This document shows positions 24,601-36,393 of a stretch of 64,000 nucleotides of DNA, one piece after another; within the stretch, counting starts at the first letter, position 1, and every line of letters starts with the position of its first letter. The stretch is from Heliopora coerulea (taxonomy: Eukaryota; Cnidaria; Anthozoa; Scleralcyonacea; Helioporidae), in the NCBI GenBank assembly GCA_030142905.1, contig JASJOG010000024.1, positions 2,434,001 to 2,498,000 on the forward strand, written 5' to 3'. The notes under the pieces were generated by a model, which did no database searches, was not told the origin of the DNA, and was given only the letters and a program-made list of their open reading frames with translations. The position numbers and the translations under genes are program-made.

Positions 24601-24692
24601 GAGCATGCCCCCAGACCCCCCTAGAAGGCTCGTGCCTTCGGCACTCGCCCCCCCCCCCAATATTTCCCCTAGTGTCCGCCACTGACGAAAAC
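21638..24692 (-). mobile_element. hAT transposon, near-intact
   Basis: The element (21646-24684, 3,039 bp) has inverted ends CAGTGGCGGACACTAGGGG at both sides. Identical 8-bp target duplications ACGAAAAC lie at 21638-21645 and 24685-24692. These are the hallmarks of hAT insertion, and the perfect duplication points to a recent event. It carries a transposase gene on the minus strand. Its right end is about 149 bp past the glycerate kinase stop codon, so it probably sits in that gene's 3' flank or untranslated region. Confidence 0.92.
21911..24273 (-). CDS. hAT transposase, TTF-type zinc finger / ZMYM1-like, with one frameshift
   Basis: The main frame (from codon 23989 down to 21911, 692 residues) is open. 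It has a TTF-type zinc finger (residues about 25-57, WLEYSMAKDKAFCFACRNF) and a DUF4371-like central domain. Putative catalytic aspartates lie in LADECKD (about 232) and LGADGASVVSG (about 298). HCAAHHLNL follows, and the C-terminal hAT dimerisation motif TVERSFSAMNRI is near residue 640. The likely N-terminus (ATG at 24273, MKRSANRTITSYFVK) is in another frame. The two frames meet at a run of nine C residues (24048-24056 as G on the plus strand), where one more base would join them. A replication-slippage or assembly error there is the simplest explanation. Function: cut-and-paste transposition of its own element. Confidence 0.88.
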
Positions 24693-24833
24693 AAATACGC
24701 GTGGGCAGGGCCTTATACAATTGTAACTACCTAACACTGGCTGTTCGTATCACCAGAACCGCCATTCTTTTTCAACCAAGCCAACAAAATTCTGTTTACT
24801 GTTTACTTCCCAATTGACGTCGATATTACTCTC

Positions 24834-25655
24834 TTAATCCTCTGGTGCAGATGATGACAGCAAAATTTGCAAGTCCATCACGTTTGTTCCAGTTAAACCA
24901 GTTTTTAATAAATACTGGCCTTTATCCAACTGATTGTAGAATGTAAAGGAGTCATTGTTATTTAAAAATACAAGTGGTTCAAGATTCTGAGAGGATGCCA
25001 CGCTAATCAACTGTGGAAAAGCGTACGCACCCGCGGCTGGTGTGGGACCATCTTGACCATCAGTTCCAGCACTTAAGAGAAGAACATTTCTGTTTGTTAA
25101 ATTTTTGCTCATTTCTACGGCTGCTGCCAACGCAAGTTCTTGATTACGACCACCCAGACCCCTTCCTTTAACAGTCACCGTTGTTTCGCCAGCTCCCAAG
25201 ATACAAATTAGCTCACTTTTTACCAAACGTAACTTCGATATGACGTTATCCAATTCCGAGTCACAAACTGGGCTTGATCTTTCGTTTGTCTCCTGAATCG
25301 AACCTCCAAGATTGGCAAATAATTTCCCAACATCTCGGGCTTCACCACTCACATTCGTGCTATAAACAAGTGTATGGTATCCAAGCTTTTCTGCCATTGA
25401 TGCGGCCGCCTCTGTGGCTACTTTATTATTTCCAATCACTATGTTCTGAACATGAGGAAACTCTTCAGTTCCTTCTGACAACCCTTCTGAGCTTTTTAAG
25501 TACTTTAAAACACTTGTTGGTATATCATGATAAGCACCCAGCTTTTCTATCACACGGAGGGAATCACTTCTTGTCGACATATCAGGCACTGTTGGACCAC
25601 ATGCAATAATATCTAAAGGGTCTCCAAGAACGTCAGATAGTACTAAAGTGATCAC
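24834..25655 (-). CDS. GLYCTK: Glycerate kinase (class II), last exon
   Basis: This 274-codon exon opens after a pyrimidine-rich acceptor (TTTATTGATTAG) in phase 0 and ends with TAA at 24836-24834. It begins VITLVLSDVLGDPLDIIACG and continues to GPTVPD, a signature of the class II glycerate 2-kinase N-terminal domain. It then contains the MOFRL domain (ILGAGETTVTVKGRGLGGRN, LLSAGTDGQDGPTPAAGA). The enzyme phosphorylates D-glycerate using ATP, in serine and fructose breakdown. Residues in the GRGLGGRNQE and GTDGxDGPT motifs are intact. It is joined to the exon at 27247-26897. Confidence 0.92.
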   Translation of the reverse strand: MITLVLSDVLGDPLDIIACGPTVPDMSTRSDSLRVIEKLGAYHDIPTSVLKYLKSSEGLSEGTEEFPHVQNIVIGNNKVATEAAASMAEKLGYHTLVYSTNVSGEARDVGKLFANLGGSIQETNERSSPVCDSELDNVISKLRLVKSELICILGAGETTVTVKGRGLGGRNQELALAAAVEMSKNLTNRNVLLLSAGTDGQDGPTPAAGAYAFPQLISVASSQNLEPLVFLNNNDSFTFYNQLDKGQYLLKTGLTGTNVMDLQILLSSSAPED

Positions 25656-26896
25656 CTAATCAATAAACAAAGAAAGAGTAGTCATTGCATAAGAAGTGTA
25701 ACTACATGTAAGGTATGGATACTTTAAAGTTCTAAGCTTACAAACGAACTTACAAAGTGATAAGCATACCATATAAAAGCACCAGTACTTGGCCGAAGAA
25801 ATCAAGTCTTTGAACTAACACGTCTAAGATACGCAAGTAGAATTTCATTATTTTGACATGAAATTTCAAATACATCTGCTATGATAAACAGGCTTCAAAC
25901 TGAGCGTTCGACTTATACATTTCGCAAAGTTTAGTTATTGGGTACGAACCGGAAAAAGTTAGTCAATCGGCAGATAACGAGATTATTTCCTCTCACATAG
26001 TCTTTACATTGCTGTACAGCTAGGACAACAGGATTAAAGAATTAATAAATAAATGAGAAAATGAAAAGTATAAAAAAATAAAAGAACAAGTGAACACGCA
26101 AATGAGTAAATGAAATAATTAATAAATTTAAGGCTAATCTTCGACTCGAGTATCATACCGATGTTGACGTTATGCGATCTTGTCAAAAAACTTGACGCTG
26201 TTTATGGGGCCTAATCGTTACGCCATGATTTTGTCAGAGAACACCTAATTGATTTACGAAAAAAGATCGATGCTGACTAGACATTGACGTTCTGTTAGAT
26301 ATCATTTGTAATTCACTGACAAATCAAGTCACAATTGATACGTTAAACTAACGATTGCAAACAAACACAAGTCCAAGCTTACTTGCGATATAAATCTAAC
26401 CCCTTGGTATATTTTGCTTGACGATTGTGAAAAACCTACTCTACAAGGCCTTTAACGAAGTTTAGTTTAGAGCCGCATATTCATTTTAAATGAAGCTTCT
26501 TGCAAAACAAAACAAATCGTTTGTAAATAGGAGTTAGTGAAGCTTCAGTTGATTTTTCTACTGTTCTATATGACTTCTAAACAGGGTAAATGAGTCAGTT
26601 CATTGCATTAATGATCCATGCACGAGCCTGCAGTTTGCAAACCAAACTGGTAAGAGGAATGAGTAGAAAAAACTGGCTTTAAACCCCTCAAAAGATCCTT
26701 TCCAACTAACCAAATGTAATTTTGCAGAAACGATAATGACCAAAAGTTAAAAGACTTTCCTCTGAATAATAATCCTGCAAAACAAGTGTCACTGTCTCTT
26801 AGCTCACGTTGTGCTGCTCATATTTGCTTGAATACCTACTTGAGGGCTTCGTTCAAGCGGGCAATGCATTGTTCAAGTATAATATGTCAGACTTAC
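25656..26896 (-). other. Glycerate kinase intron
   Basis: GTAAGT follows 26897 and the acceptor precedes 25655. The content is AT-rich with an AAATGA/AATAAA-rich stretch near 26030-26130. No repeat with clear ends or other gene is seen. Confidence 0.8.
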
Positions 26897-27247
26897 CGAT
26901 GCAGGATATGCTACCTGAGCGAGTTTTCCGCCTTTTATTTGAGATAGGTGTTTTCTAACAGTATTTAACTCAAAAATATTGGCTCCCTTCTTTGATAGAA
27001 GTTTTGTAGTTTGACGTTTTTCTTCCAATGTAATCTCAGAAACTGGCAAGGGTAGAAGAGCAGATCCTCCGCCAGAAACAAGGACAATGAGTATATCTTC
27101 CTTTTTAACAGCTTTAGCAATTTTCATTATTTTGACGGCGGCAGCTTGTGCATTTTCGTCTGGATAATTGTTCCTGGCTCCTGTTACAATTTCGACCATG
27201 TTAAAACGAGCAGTATTTGCTTGCTTTATCTTGGTAACATCAGTCTT
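26897..27247 (-). CDS. GLYCTK: Glycerate kinase (class II), middle exon
   Basis: The exon has 117 codons, phase 0 at both ends, flanked by TTTCTTTCAG and a perfect GTAAGT donor. It encodes GARNNYPDENA, then the glycine-rich LIVLVSGGGSALLPLPVSEI loop and ELNTVRKHLSQIKGGKLAQ, all typical of class II glycerate kinases. An apparent Met at 27199 is internal; the exon starts 16 codons earlier with KTDVTKIKQANTARF. Confidence 0.92.
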
Positions 27248-28271
27248 CTGAAAGAAAAACGAATCATTGGCGTTACATCACCATTTGATCAGCGTTATAT
27301 CAGTCATAATCTGCTACAAAAAAGTCCCCCACCAAGCCTTCCGATGCGAATAAGCCGTGTTCGCTAAAGCTTTTATGCACATATTCACTGTGTGTATGTC
27401 CTTTCAGCGGTGCACAGTGACTGTTTTAAGTGGGGATGTCGCAACCTTTGGCCTCCTTTATCAACGAAAATAACGACTTCTACCGACCAACCTGTCCTGG
27501 TTTGCCGACTGATTTAATCTTTTTTTCCGACACTTTACTTCTCCCTATCAACTTAAAGTTTTAATGATGTATTTGTCAATGAATTATGCAGTTTACTGGA
27601 GAGGTTTCCGTCGGATAAGCTATCTGGGCTTTGAACATCCGGCCCCAGAACGAAATAGTGCCAATCGCTAAGGAAACACAGTATGACGGAAATTCTCCTC
27701 GGCATCGAAAACAGCTTGACTGACTACTTACACTCTGCTGTATTGGATGGCGTTGATCGCTTACCAGAATACTAAAGTAAAACTATTTCGAGCGCAGCAA
27801 TATAGTTGGTAAAGCAAAATATTTCGGTGCATTATTGGTTTCCGCCGAACCTTTGGCCTTATCAATTCTAACGAACCATTATACTCCAGGTTTGGAGACC
27901 CCAGCAAACACTTCAAGACTGGCAACTGAACATGTACCTAACCGCTATGAGGATTGTCCAATACTGCGAACTTGTACGGATCGTTAGTTTCGTGAATGTT
28001 TGCGATCTGTAGGAAGATCCGATTTGTTTGCGATCCGTAAAGGGTATTTAGTTCTAGAAGGCGTACACAAAACCACTCAGTAAATTTTGTTTTAAAAAAA
28101 ACTAACGGCGAGCTTATACGGATCGTTGTTTTCGTTAAACTAAATGTAAGATTCATAGAAACAGTATTACCGTATTTTGTATTTAAAAAACATGCATACG
28201 GGTCGTACGTATGGTAAGTTGTGTTCATGAGTGTTGAAGCTGGTTTCACGATCCGTGAAGGTTCTACATTG

Positions 28272-28421
28272 TGGTATTTATAGAACGAAGCACCAACATA
28301 TCATCTGTGCATGTGTAGCGTAGTTTTTATAGAACGTAGGAATAGTATACGATGTACATCTGAAGCGTGGTTTTTATAGAACGAAGCAACAATATATGCT
28401 ATAGATACGTAGCGTAATTAT
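28272..28421. repeat. Three tandem units of about 48 bp
   Basis: Three successive units share ttatagaacgaagcaacaat-like and gtagcg blocks (starting near 28273, 28322 and 28370) with roughly 70-80 percent similarity by eye. They lie within an intron, between several dispersed copies of GGATCGT and its complement. Confidence 0.55.
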
Positions 28422-29984
28422 ATATTTTCGGATCGTGATTTGCCGTTTACGAATCGCACGACTCGACGAGACGTTCGGATCGTAAGGAAATGTGGTGGGT
28501 CTGATTAAGCGAACGCACAACTGATGATGAAGTGCGAAAGGGGACAACGAGTGGTAAAGGTAAATTAAAGTTTCTTATTACAAACTGAAGATTGCAGTAA
28601 TGAATCGTAAAGCAATGTTAAGATCTGTATTACTCACGGATCTTAAACCAATTTTACGATTCGTATAAAGTCGTGATGTTGGACATGTATGACTGCTAGG
28701 GCGCATGCACTGCTAATTTTTTGGAACATTTTTGAAAGATAGCACTATGCAGTCGTTTGAAAATATTGGACAATAACCCTATTCACTCTCCTATCCCAGT
28801 TTTAGCAACTTCAAGGCGCAAATGTCATAATGCACTTGCGTTATTTATACCAACAAGCGTTATAACCGAACTTGGATAGACTGTTCTAGAGTCCTTTTTA
28901 AGGTTGGAGGAGCTGGTCAGTACCACTGAGCCGAAAAAATTCGAGTGACGAATATCGAACCGGAAAGTACTAGTCTGGACGTCGGATTGCCATCGAACAA
29001 ACTCAAGGAAAACGAATGCTACCAGTTGGCGAAACAATGGCCAGTAGAGAGGAACCTCAAACCCAAACAAAGAGAAATTTTGAAAATTTGTTGCTTTTAT
29101 TTCACTTTTGGAAAGCCTGATCACACCATCCTTATTCTGTCTAATCATGCATCCTGGATGTATGTCATCCACAGCTGAACCAATTAGGGACATTCATAAT
29201 GGATTAGACAAAATTGAAGTACTTAGCGAGACGAAAAAGTGAAAAACCGTCGAAACCATTTTGATGTAGTTTAAATATATCTTTTAATTAAGGAAGAGCT
29301 GCGTTTTGGGTCCTTCATTATCAAGTCTTGTTCCAAAAAGATATTAAGTTCTTCGAAACATGTAAATTACAAGCCTAACTGTATGTCATATCCCCAACAC
29401 TGACAAAATCAATTTAACAAAATGAGCAATGTCTTCGGAAATACTTGGTAGAAAGTATTGAACCCTTCCATGTGTTTGTTAAAAAACATACTCCCATAAG
29501 CGCAGTGTGACGTTGCCATGTAAACCGTTTCGACTCAGATACTTTTTAATTTAGGACATAAAATTCTAACTTTCCAGTTTTTTTATAAAAAAAGATTGAA
29601 CCTTACTTAAATATCCACTTATTCTGTAAATTTTTGGATTTAAAAGGTGTAGTAAATGCTGTTTGAAGTAGAGGGAATAAATTTAGCTTATGAATAAGCC
29701 CAAGTTCAAACGGTTTCGGTGTTTAAATGGAGGAAGCCTTAGTCCTAATGGTTTCCGTGGAAACTATATAATGTTCGGTTTACAAACGAAATCTATATTT
29801 AACTGAAATTCATCAGCCAAATTTCAATACCTTCTACCGGTTATTTTGAAAGGTGCTCCTCGTCTAGTTAATTTTGTTTAATCAGTGTTTTGTATATGAC
29901 GTCATAAATACTCCTGGAACTCCTGTACATGATACTCTATGCGGACAAGCCAAGAATACCACACTTTCTCGTTTCAAAGCAATG

Positions 29985-30115
29985 GCTCAGGCAAGGGAGG
30001 AGCAGGAGGGCAGCCGCAGTTGCCCCCCCCCCCAACTTTTCGCCCAGACCAGGTCTGTCGGTACATCCACGATATTTGTCGGTGCAGCAAGCTTGTCCGT
30101 CTTGTCAGTTTGCGT
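29985..30115. mobile_element. Fragment of a non-autonomous hAT family
   Basis: ggcagccgcagttgcccccc, ccaggtctgtcggtaca and tatttgtcggt match the left part of the element at 17690-18395. No right end is visible, so this is a truncated copy in the glycerate kinase intron. Confidence 0.55.
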
Positions 30116-30705
30116 TTGTAATACCAGAATGAAAATTCATTAAATAAGTTCCGGCTTATTTAAGTTATCAAAGGGGCTTGAAAATGAACGCATGCATACT
30201 GTGTACTTGATGACAATAAGTGCCAATCACTGATGTTTGTGTTCTCATCCAATACGTGTATTTTCTACCCCCACTATCATGACGATCTTCCTGGCAAGCA
30301 TCTTTAAAAAATGTTTAAGATGTTGTGTAAATGCTATTCTCATTTTAAGAAAAATAATAGCACTTTTTTGACAACTTTGGAGTTTGGACAATGATTAAAA
30401 TGGTTTTGCAAGAAGTCAAATCTGTTCTCGCAAAAGCTCATCAAACAAAGGCGCCTACCAAGAAGAATGAGCACCAAAAAATCAGAGCTGGACTTCTGGT
30501 TGATTGCTAATTCTGTGGAATGGAAGTGCGTTTAGAGAACTGGAAGTAACAGCAAACCAGCAACATAATTATGTAACTAGTCACAGACTCCTTTCTATGG
30601 TAATTTTGTAAGTAATTCCAGTTTCAGTTACCTTTCCAGATCAGTAACCAGTTACTGGTTACAGCAACTCAAAAAATTACAATTACCTGTGACAAAGTTA
30701 CTCAC

Positions 30706-31004
30706 AGCACTCATTTTACAGACCTCACTATCAATATCTTGTACTCCATATGGAACACTGGCCACACCTTCCACAATATGTGAGCCAAGAACTTCCTCTA
30801 CACCTCTAACCATTCCAAGAACTGCTTTTCCAAAGGCAACCACATGTACATTTTTATGAAGATCGTATGTTCTCTCTCTGACCACCAGCTTATTATTTGA
30901 AACAGTGAGTGCATCTGATACCAGCTTCTGGGGAGACACAGATCGCACTCCAGCCATAAAGATTTTAAAAGCATCTTGTTGAAGTTTGAGAATAGATGAG
31001 TTGG
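30706..31004 (-). CDS. GLYCTK: Glycerate kinase (class II), upstream exon
   Basis: The exon opens after TTTTTACTCTAG with two bases of a split codon, then NSSILKLQQDAFKIFMAGV and RSVSPQKLV, matching the helix at the start of the class II glycerate kinase fold. HVVAFGKAVLGMVRGVEEVL, the N-terminal nucleotide-binding segment, follows. The donor chosen, GCT/GTGAGT at 30706/30705, gives phase 0 and fits the next exon. A second GT at CACAG/GTAATT would not. A still earlier exon ending in phase 1 must supply the initiator Met. It was not found, and the second hAT (31737-36393) may sit in that first intron. Confidence 0.88.
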
Positions 31005-31037
31005 CTAGAGTAAAAATGATGAACAGTTTATCTTTAT

Positions 31038-31450
31038 CAGCGGCGTAGGAAAATTTTTTTTTTTATAGGGGGGCACTGAAATTAATAGACTACTGGAGGA
31101 TCAGGGTTGCAAGCGCCGAAGGCGCGAGGCGTTTCAGCTAGAGGGTCCTGGGCCATGCTCCTCCGGAACATTTTGAAATTCTAGAGTTGCAGAAAGGCCA
31201 TTTCTCGCATTTTGGGAGAGATTTTTTGACAATTTTAAGGGTTAGAAAATGTTATTCAAAATAAGCGACAAATTTTTCGCTTATTTGAAATGTCTGACTA
31301 CTATCGTGCTGTTACGAAACTACGGTTATTCAAAATGTTATTGAATTAAGTGATAACCTATAACTTGATAACCTAGTAATAACCTTATCTGGCCACCATA
31401 TTATTATGGGGGCGCCAGCCCCCCGAGCCCCCCTGGCTCCTACGCCTATG
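31038..31450. mobile_element. Short hAT-like non-autonomous element
   Basis: cagcggcgtaggaaaa at the left and the complement of a right end reading cataggcgtaggagcc bracket about 410 bp. Inside is the ccatgctcctccggaacatt motif shared with other hAT-like repeats here. Target duplication is unclear. It starts only about 30 bp from the glycerate kinase splice acceptor at 31004. Confidence 0.5.
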
Positions 31451-32207
31451 TTTATTATGCTTGTGCACTTAGTAAATGGGACCATGCAGTTCTTTGAATG
31501 AAAAGGAAATGGGATAGCCATTGATCCAATCCTGCAGGGTCAGCCCTGGACATGAATGCTGTAAAGGATGCTGTGGGTGTTACTATACACCTTTGTCAAT
31601 AAGGGCACCAAGCCACCATTAAAAATAGACAAAAATGAAAGGATTGAACTTGTCATCTGACATTAACCCAGAGCAAAATCATGATTTAAGAATGAGGTTT
31701 TGACTATGACTCTTAAATACAAAACAATGGTGACTCCAGCGGCGTCGCAAGGGTTTCTGGCGCCCGAGGTCAATGTCAACGTTGGCGCCTCCCCGTACCT
31801 CAGCCCAAACAAAATCTTTAAATCGGTTCCAAGTTCCAAATAGTATGCACACACTAACTGAACTAAACAAGTACCTCAGCAAATAAGATGAATCACAGCT
31901 GAATATACTATATAATGTATTAGGAGGATAAAATATTCAGATTTATTCAAGAATAGCTGAAGATACACGAAATTAAAGACCAAAATCAAACTTTCTGAGG
32001 GCATAGTTAAAATTATCTTGCTTTATGATGAGCCTTCAAAGAAATGTAACGTAAATAGTTCCCTTTTCCGAGCTGTTCAATCACAACGAAATTGTATTAC
32101 AGTTCTAACAATGAGAAACAGAATGCGAGCGAAAATTTGCATTTGAGTATTTACAGTTTGTGAAAAAAAGCAACAACTTGTTTCATGAGTTTGATTGGCC
32201 AGATCAC

Positions 32208-35200
32208 TCAAAACACAATCTTTCTGGCCTTCACTGATGCAAACGTGTCTATAACTTCATCAGAGTTGATCGACTCTGCGGTTTCCCGCTCAATGCTTAG
32301 GAGAGCCAAAGCTGACAACCTATCTTCGCCCATTGTGGTTCGAAGGGAGGACAAAATAAGTTTTAACTTGCTAAAAGACCGCTCGCAGCTTGCGATAGAT
32401 ATGGCAAATGTCAGCAAAATTTGGAGGCCAACTCGAAGACTTGGAAACACACCTTCGTCCCGATATTGGACAACGAAGCGGGGTAATTGCTCTGGGATCG
32501 TAACCTTCATATCACCACGGCTCTTGAGCAGCATTCGGCAACCCATAATCTCATCGAACAGCTCCAAGTCATCCAAGTCTGTGTCGTAGAAATTTGCAAG
32601 AGTAAGACGCTTCTGTTTGATGGAATTGATATCTTCTTCAGCTTCTGGACAGACTCAGGACAAGAGGCATTTGACATCCAAAAGAAAGCCAAACTTGTTG
32701 TCTAGTTTTCTTAATCTGACGAATCTCTCACCCATTTCTGTATTAAGTCTATCGATGGTACTTTTCATCGACCGAACCATTTCCACTTCCGCGGAGGAAC
32801 TTGCATCGTCACCACTTTCTCTCGGTATCTTCTTCCTTCTTCTCCGCCGTCTGTCAATCCTGATTTCCCGATGATCACACGGCTCCTTGGCGTTTTCAAT
32901 CGAATCTTGAGAGATGCAGTCACGATTTTCTGTGAAACGTTCCTGGAGAGTCTGGATATCTTGTGAGGCATCATCTTACGGTCCTGGAGTCGTTTCTGGA
33001 CTCTGTCGATCTTAGTAAGCAAAGCATTCCAGAAACCAAGTAGCGCCAGAAAATCGAATGTCAAAGTACAATGTACCAGCTGTGTTGCTTCACTTCTGGT
33101 AGCAGCGTTTTCGCATTCATTGTTTGCGATGTTTTGAAGTTCTACCAATTCTTCCACATTATCATGTATTGGTCAGACTGTTTCTGCTCTAGCACTCCAA
33201 CGCGTTTCGGATTCAGCTTTTACGGTAACAAGCAGAGCCTGTTTCAGTTTTTGCCAACGCAAAGTCGACCATGAAAAGTACACATAAAAAGCCTCAACAG
33301 TTCCAAAAAATGTGACGGTCGCCACCTCGTGACTTGCAGCGTGAGCCCCAGCTAAATTCAACGAATGGTTATCACAATTTACGAAAATTGCTTTTGGGTT
33401 CATAGTAGTAAGTCTTTGTTACACCCCTGATTTTTCACCCGAAATCACTGCTGCATTATCGCAACACTGTGATCGGTAATCGTCGAAAAGCAAGTGATCC
33501 TGCTCCAACTACTTAATTGTGTCTACCGCACTCGTTGCGTCTTTGTGGTGAACTTGGATAAATTCCAAGAATGACTCTTTGACAATTAGTATTTTCTCTT
33601 CGAAGATTATGTCTACGTATCTAACAGTTCGAGACATTTGCTCTCTATGAGCAGCATCAGGAGTTGAGTCAAATGTAAGACCGTAGTATTTTGCTATTTT
33701 GATGTCACTAAGTAGTTTGTTTCTAACGGTTGAACCTAGAAGCTGGATAAATTCATTTTGCACTTCAGCCGACAAATATGAAACAGATCGTGGACTCTTT
33801 TGCGCACAGTCCAGGTGGTTCTGTATGAGCGGATCAAACTTGGCACTGAGTTTCAAAAGGCCTTTAAAATTTCCAGCATTTTGACATTCTCCTTGAGCAA
33901 TGCTTTCTCTGTGCCCTTTCAGCGTCAAATTTTGGTTCGCCAAAAATTTGACGCAGTGTAGAATCCTATGAAGCACTTGCCGCCACCTTTCCTTCTCTGA
34001 AGATATTTGTTCTTGAAGTTGTGCGTCGATTGAACCTCCCTTTAGACGTCTTTCAGCTTCCTTCCAGATCGTGAAAGAATCGATCGTGGCGATGCTTTGG
34101 GCTATTTTCATGCATGCTAATTCTCTCTGGTGTCTTCCAGTTCCTGAAATCTTTTTCCAGCTCCAACGATGAATTCTGCCCCGATTTATCTGATGGAAAC
34201 AACGGACAACAGAAGCAAAAAGCTGCATTCTTTGCAGAGGAATACGCTAACCAAGAACGAGCCACCTGTTCTCCTCAGTAGCGTACCGTGACCATTTTGA
34301 GGGGGGGGGGGGTGTACTGTCCAGTCCTCATTTTACCTGCGGAAATAAATTCAAATCGCGGAGTCAAAGGGATCATCGATCCGTCTTTTCCCGGTTATTC
34401 AGGATTCGGAAGTGGGTAAAAAAGTGACATACTCAACGGCGCACCCAGGATTTTTGTGAGGGGAGGGCCAGAAATGTAAAATCACCTTACATTTCGAGGG
34501 TTTGCCCCCTCAGGAATATCTTACATTTCAGAGTCTTTATGAGGCCAATTCCGGCATTAAGCAGACTGTCCAATCTAATGACCGAGCCAAAACGGTATTT
34601 GACAAGGGGGGTCTGGGGGCATGCTCCCCCAGAAAATTTTGAAATCTTGATGTCTTGAAACACCATTTCTAGCGATCCCAAATGATAATTTCTGTAAAAA
34701 CTGCTCGGTAAATCGTCATTTTGCGCTTGTTTTTTTTATGAAAAATGCTACTGTAATGAAAGACAAAGTATCGCACTTCCTCATACCGAGGCATATTCAT
34801 CGAGACGAAGTTCGAGAAATCGGATATTACTGACATATTAAAAGGCAACCAGTCTAATTTGCATCCTGTTCATTTTCAGTTTTTCAGTTTCAGGTCTCGG
34901 CCCAATCAAATGGCTTAGTTGCCAACTAAATTTAACTTTTCTTCCAGCCCAGTGATGTCTAGAATAGTTTCGATTTTCAATAAAGTCAATTTTCCGAACT
35001 GTGAATTTTTAAAATCATCAGAAAACACGAACAGGTTACCCGACGACAGATTTAAGTTACACGATTTCTGGTCATACCTACGGTCTTTACCGACGCAAGT
35101 CGTGCTTTACCGACAGACTAGCGTTTTCCCGACCAGTTCACCAAAATGTGGGGGGTATCATATCCCCCCTCCCCCCACGCACCCCCGCACGATACGCCCC

Positions 35201-35880
35201 TGGTTCTCCTTACCCTTTACCAAGACGCCTTTTGAACCAGGACGAAGTCATGGACCTTCCATTTTTCATTGAAAAAGGTCCGGTGCTGTTTAGGAAAAAT
35301 CTCGATCCTTTTAACAGCATTTCCGTGCACAATGCGTCTGACAACACCGCTTTCCGAGAGAACTTATCAAACATTAAGTGTCGAACGTTTTTCTTTTCGA
35401 TCACTAAAGGTAATGGTTGCTTCTGGTAAAGGATGGTTTGCTTTATCGATTTCAGGCTGTAGTACAACTACTTCTTCGATGATTGGTAACTAATCCAGCT
35501 GGGTCACACTTGGTGTGTCTAACTCACCAGTCCATGTCGGTGTTTCCACGGTCAACTCGATGTCTTCTTGGCTATCATAGCTTCGTGTCTCCTTAGTATC
35601 GCATTTGTCGTCCGCGAATTTCAATACCCATGGTTCTGCAGTACTAGAGGTCACTTTTTGCGATTTGTCAGATTTGACAGGCGATGTTTTTTCGATTGCC
35701 TCTTCCTCTTTGCTGTTTAGCGTTGCTTCCTTTGGATAATTCGAACAGCTTGGCCTACCATTGTCCTCAACTTTTCCTTCACGTAAAAATGCTGCCAGCA
35801 ACTTACATGAGATCTTGGCCTCTTCCGGCTTGTTTTTTTCCTTTTCAGTCTACCTTGAGCACCACCACTGAATTTTTGTC
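32208..35880 (-). pseudogene. hAT transposase pseudogene (ZMYM-like)
   Basis: Read from 35880 downward, pieces of one transposase appear in order. First is a basic N-terminal region and a Lys/Glu-rich segment (35801-35490). Then comes the TTF-type finger split by an insertion (SSWFKRRLGKG on one side, RSWLAYSSAKNAAFCFCC on the other, 34265-34210). Central pieces follow at 34228-33509 and 33403-32765. The C-terminal dimerisation motif is SIASCERSFSKLKLI with the tail ending at 32208. Stops and frame changes separate the pieces, so no protein is made. Confidence 0.75.
34268..35210. mobile_element. Non-autonomous hAT element nested in the second hAT
   Basis: Bases 34276-35202 (927 bp) start cagtagcgtaccgtg and end with the complement caggggcgtatcgtg. 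They are flanked by exact 8-bp duplications GTTCTCCT (34268-34275 and 35203-35210). It splits the zinc-finger region of the older transposase. Near 34600-34680 it carries ggggcatgctcccccagaaa. It has no ORF of its own. Confidence 0.85.
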
Positions 35881-36393
35881 GCTTCCTGACTGTTTATATA
35901 AAATTGTATATGGTATTGGCGTTTTAAGAGAACAATCTCCTTACAACTGGTCGATCATATGCTGCAATCTTCCTACTGAAATAATCCACGTGAGGAATTT
36001 CTCTCTTGAAATTTGACACCTTGTTTACATCTTGAAGCGAATGTACTCAATATTTGCACAATTTTGTTTGTACTTTAAGTAATACTTAAGTAATAGTTTG
36101 GACAATGAGTCATCAACAAATACATTAATTACATCGTTGATAGATTGATTTAGATTCTTACAAGCTTGTCAATGTGCAACGATGTTGTCGTCGTATATTT
36201 CATAGTCATAGTGCGAGTTGATACACTTTCACGTACTGATGAAAACGTCAACTATTTTATTTCTTTTGACCAAGAAAAGGTATGCAAATTCGCTGTCCAC
36301 ATCTTTCTTAACCTATTAATTGACTAAATGTCCTCGCAACATGCCATGTCATCAAAAACGTTATTTAACCCCCCCTCCCTCGTGATGCCACTG

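Larger units (their letters stand above)
27248..30705 (-). other. Glycerate kinase intron
   Basis: About 3.5 kb between the exons at 31004-30706 and 27247-26897. It holds a three-unit tandem repeat (28272-28421) amid sequence rich in GGATCGT/ACGATCC motifs (about 27970-28650), and a hAT end fragment near 29985-30115. Otherwise nothing is recognised. Confidence 0.75.
31737..36393 (-). mobile_element. Decayed second hAT transposon with nested insertion
   Basis: The ends cagcggcgtcgcaaggg (31737) and the complement of the right end cagtggcatcacgaggg (36393) are a diverged inverted pair. Between them lies a broken minus-strand hAT transposase, interrupted by another hAT element at 34276-35202. 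No clean 8-bp duplication remains, in line with age. Confidence 0.7.

Noticed and set aside
28272..28421. Possible CRISPR-like array
   Set aside because: Only three imperfect 48-bp units without spacers, in an intron of an animal genome.
29874..30143. Plus-strand frames with proline-rich ends
   Set aside because: They overlap a hAT end fragment with C runs. No conserved protein.
34919..35429. Plus-strand frames across the nested hAT element
   Set aside because: They run through inverted ends and the antisense of the older transposase.
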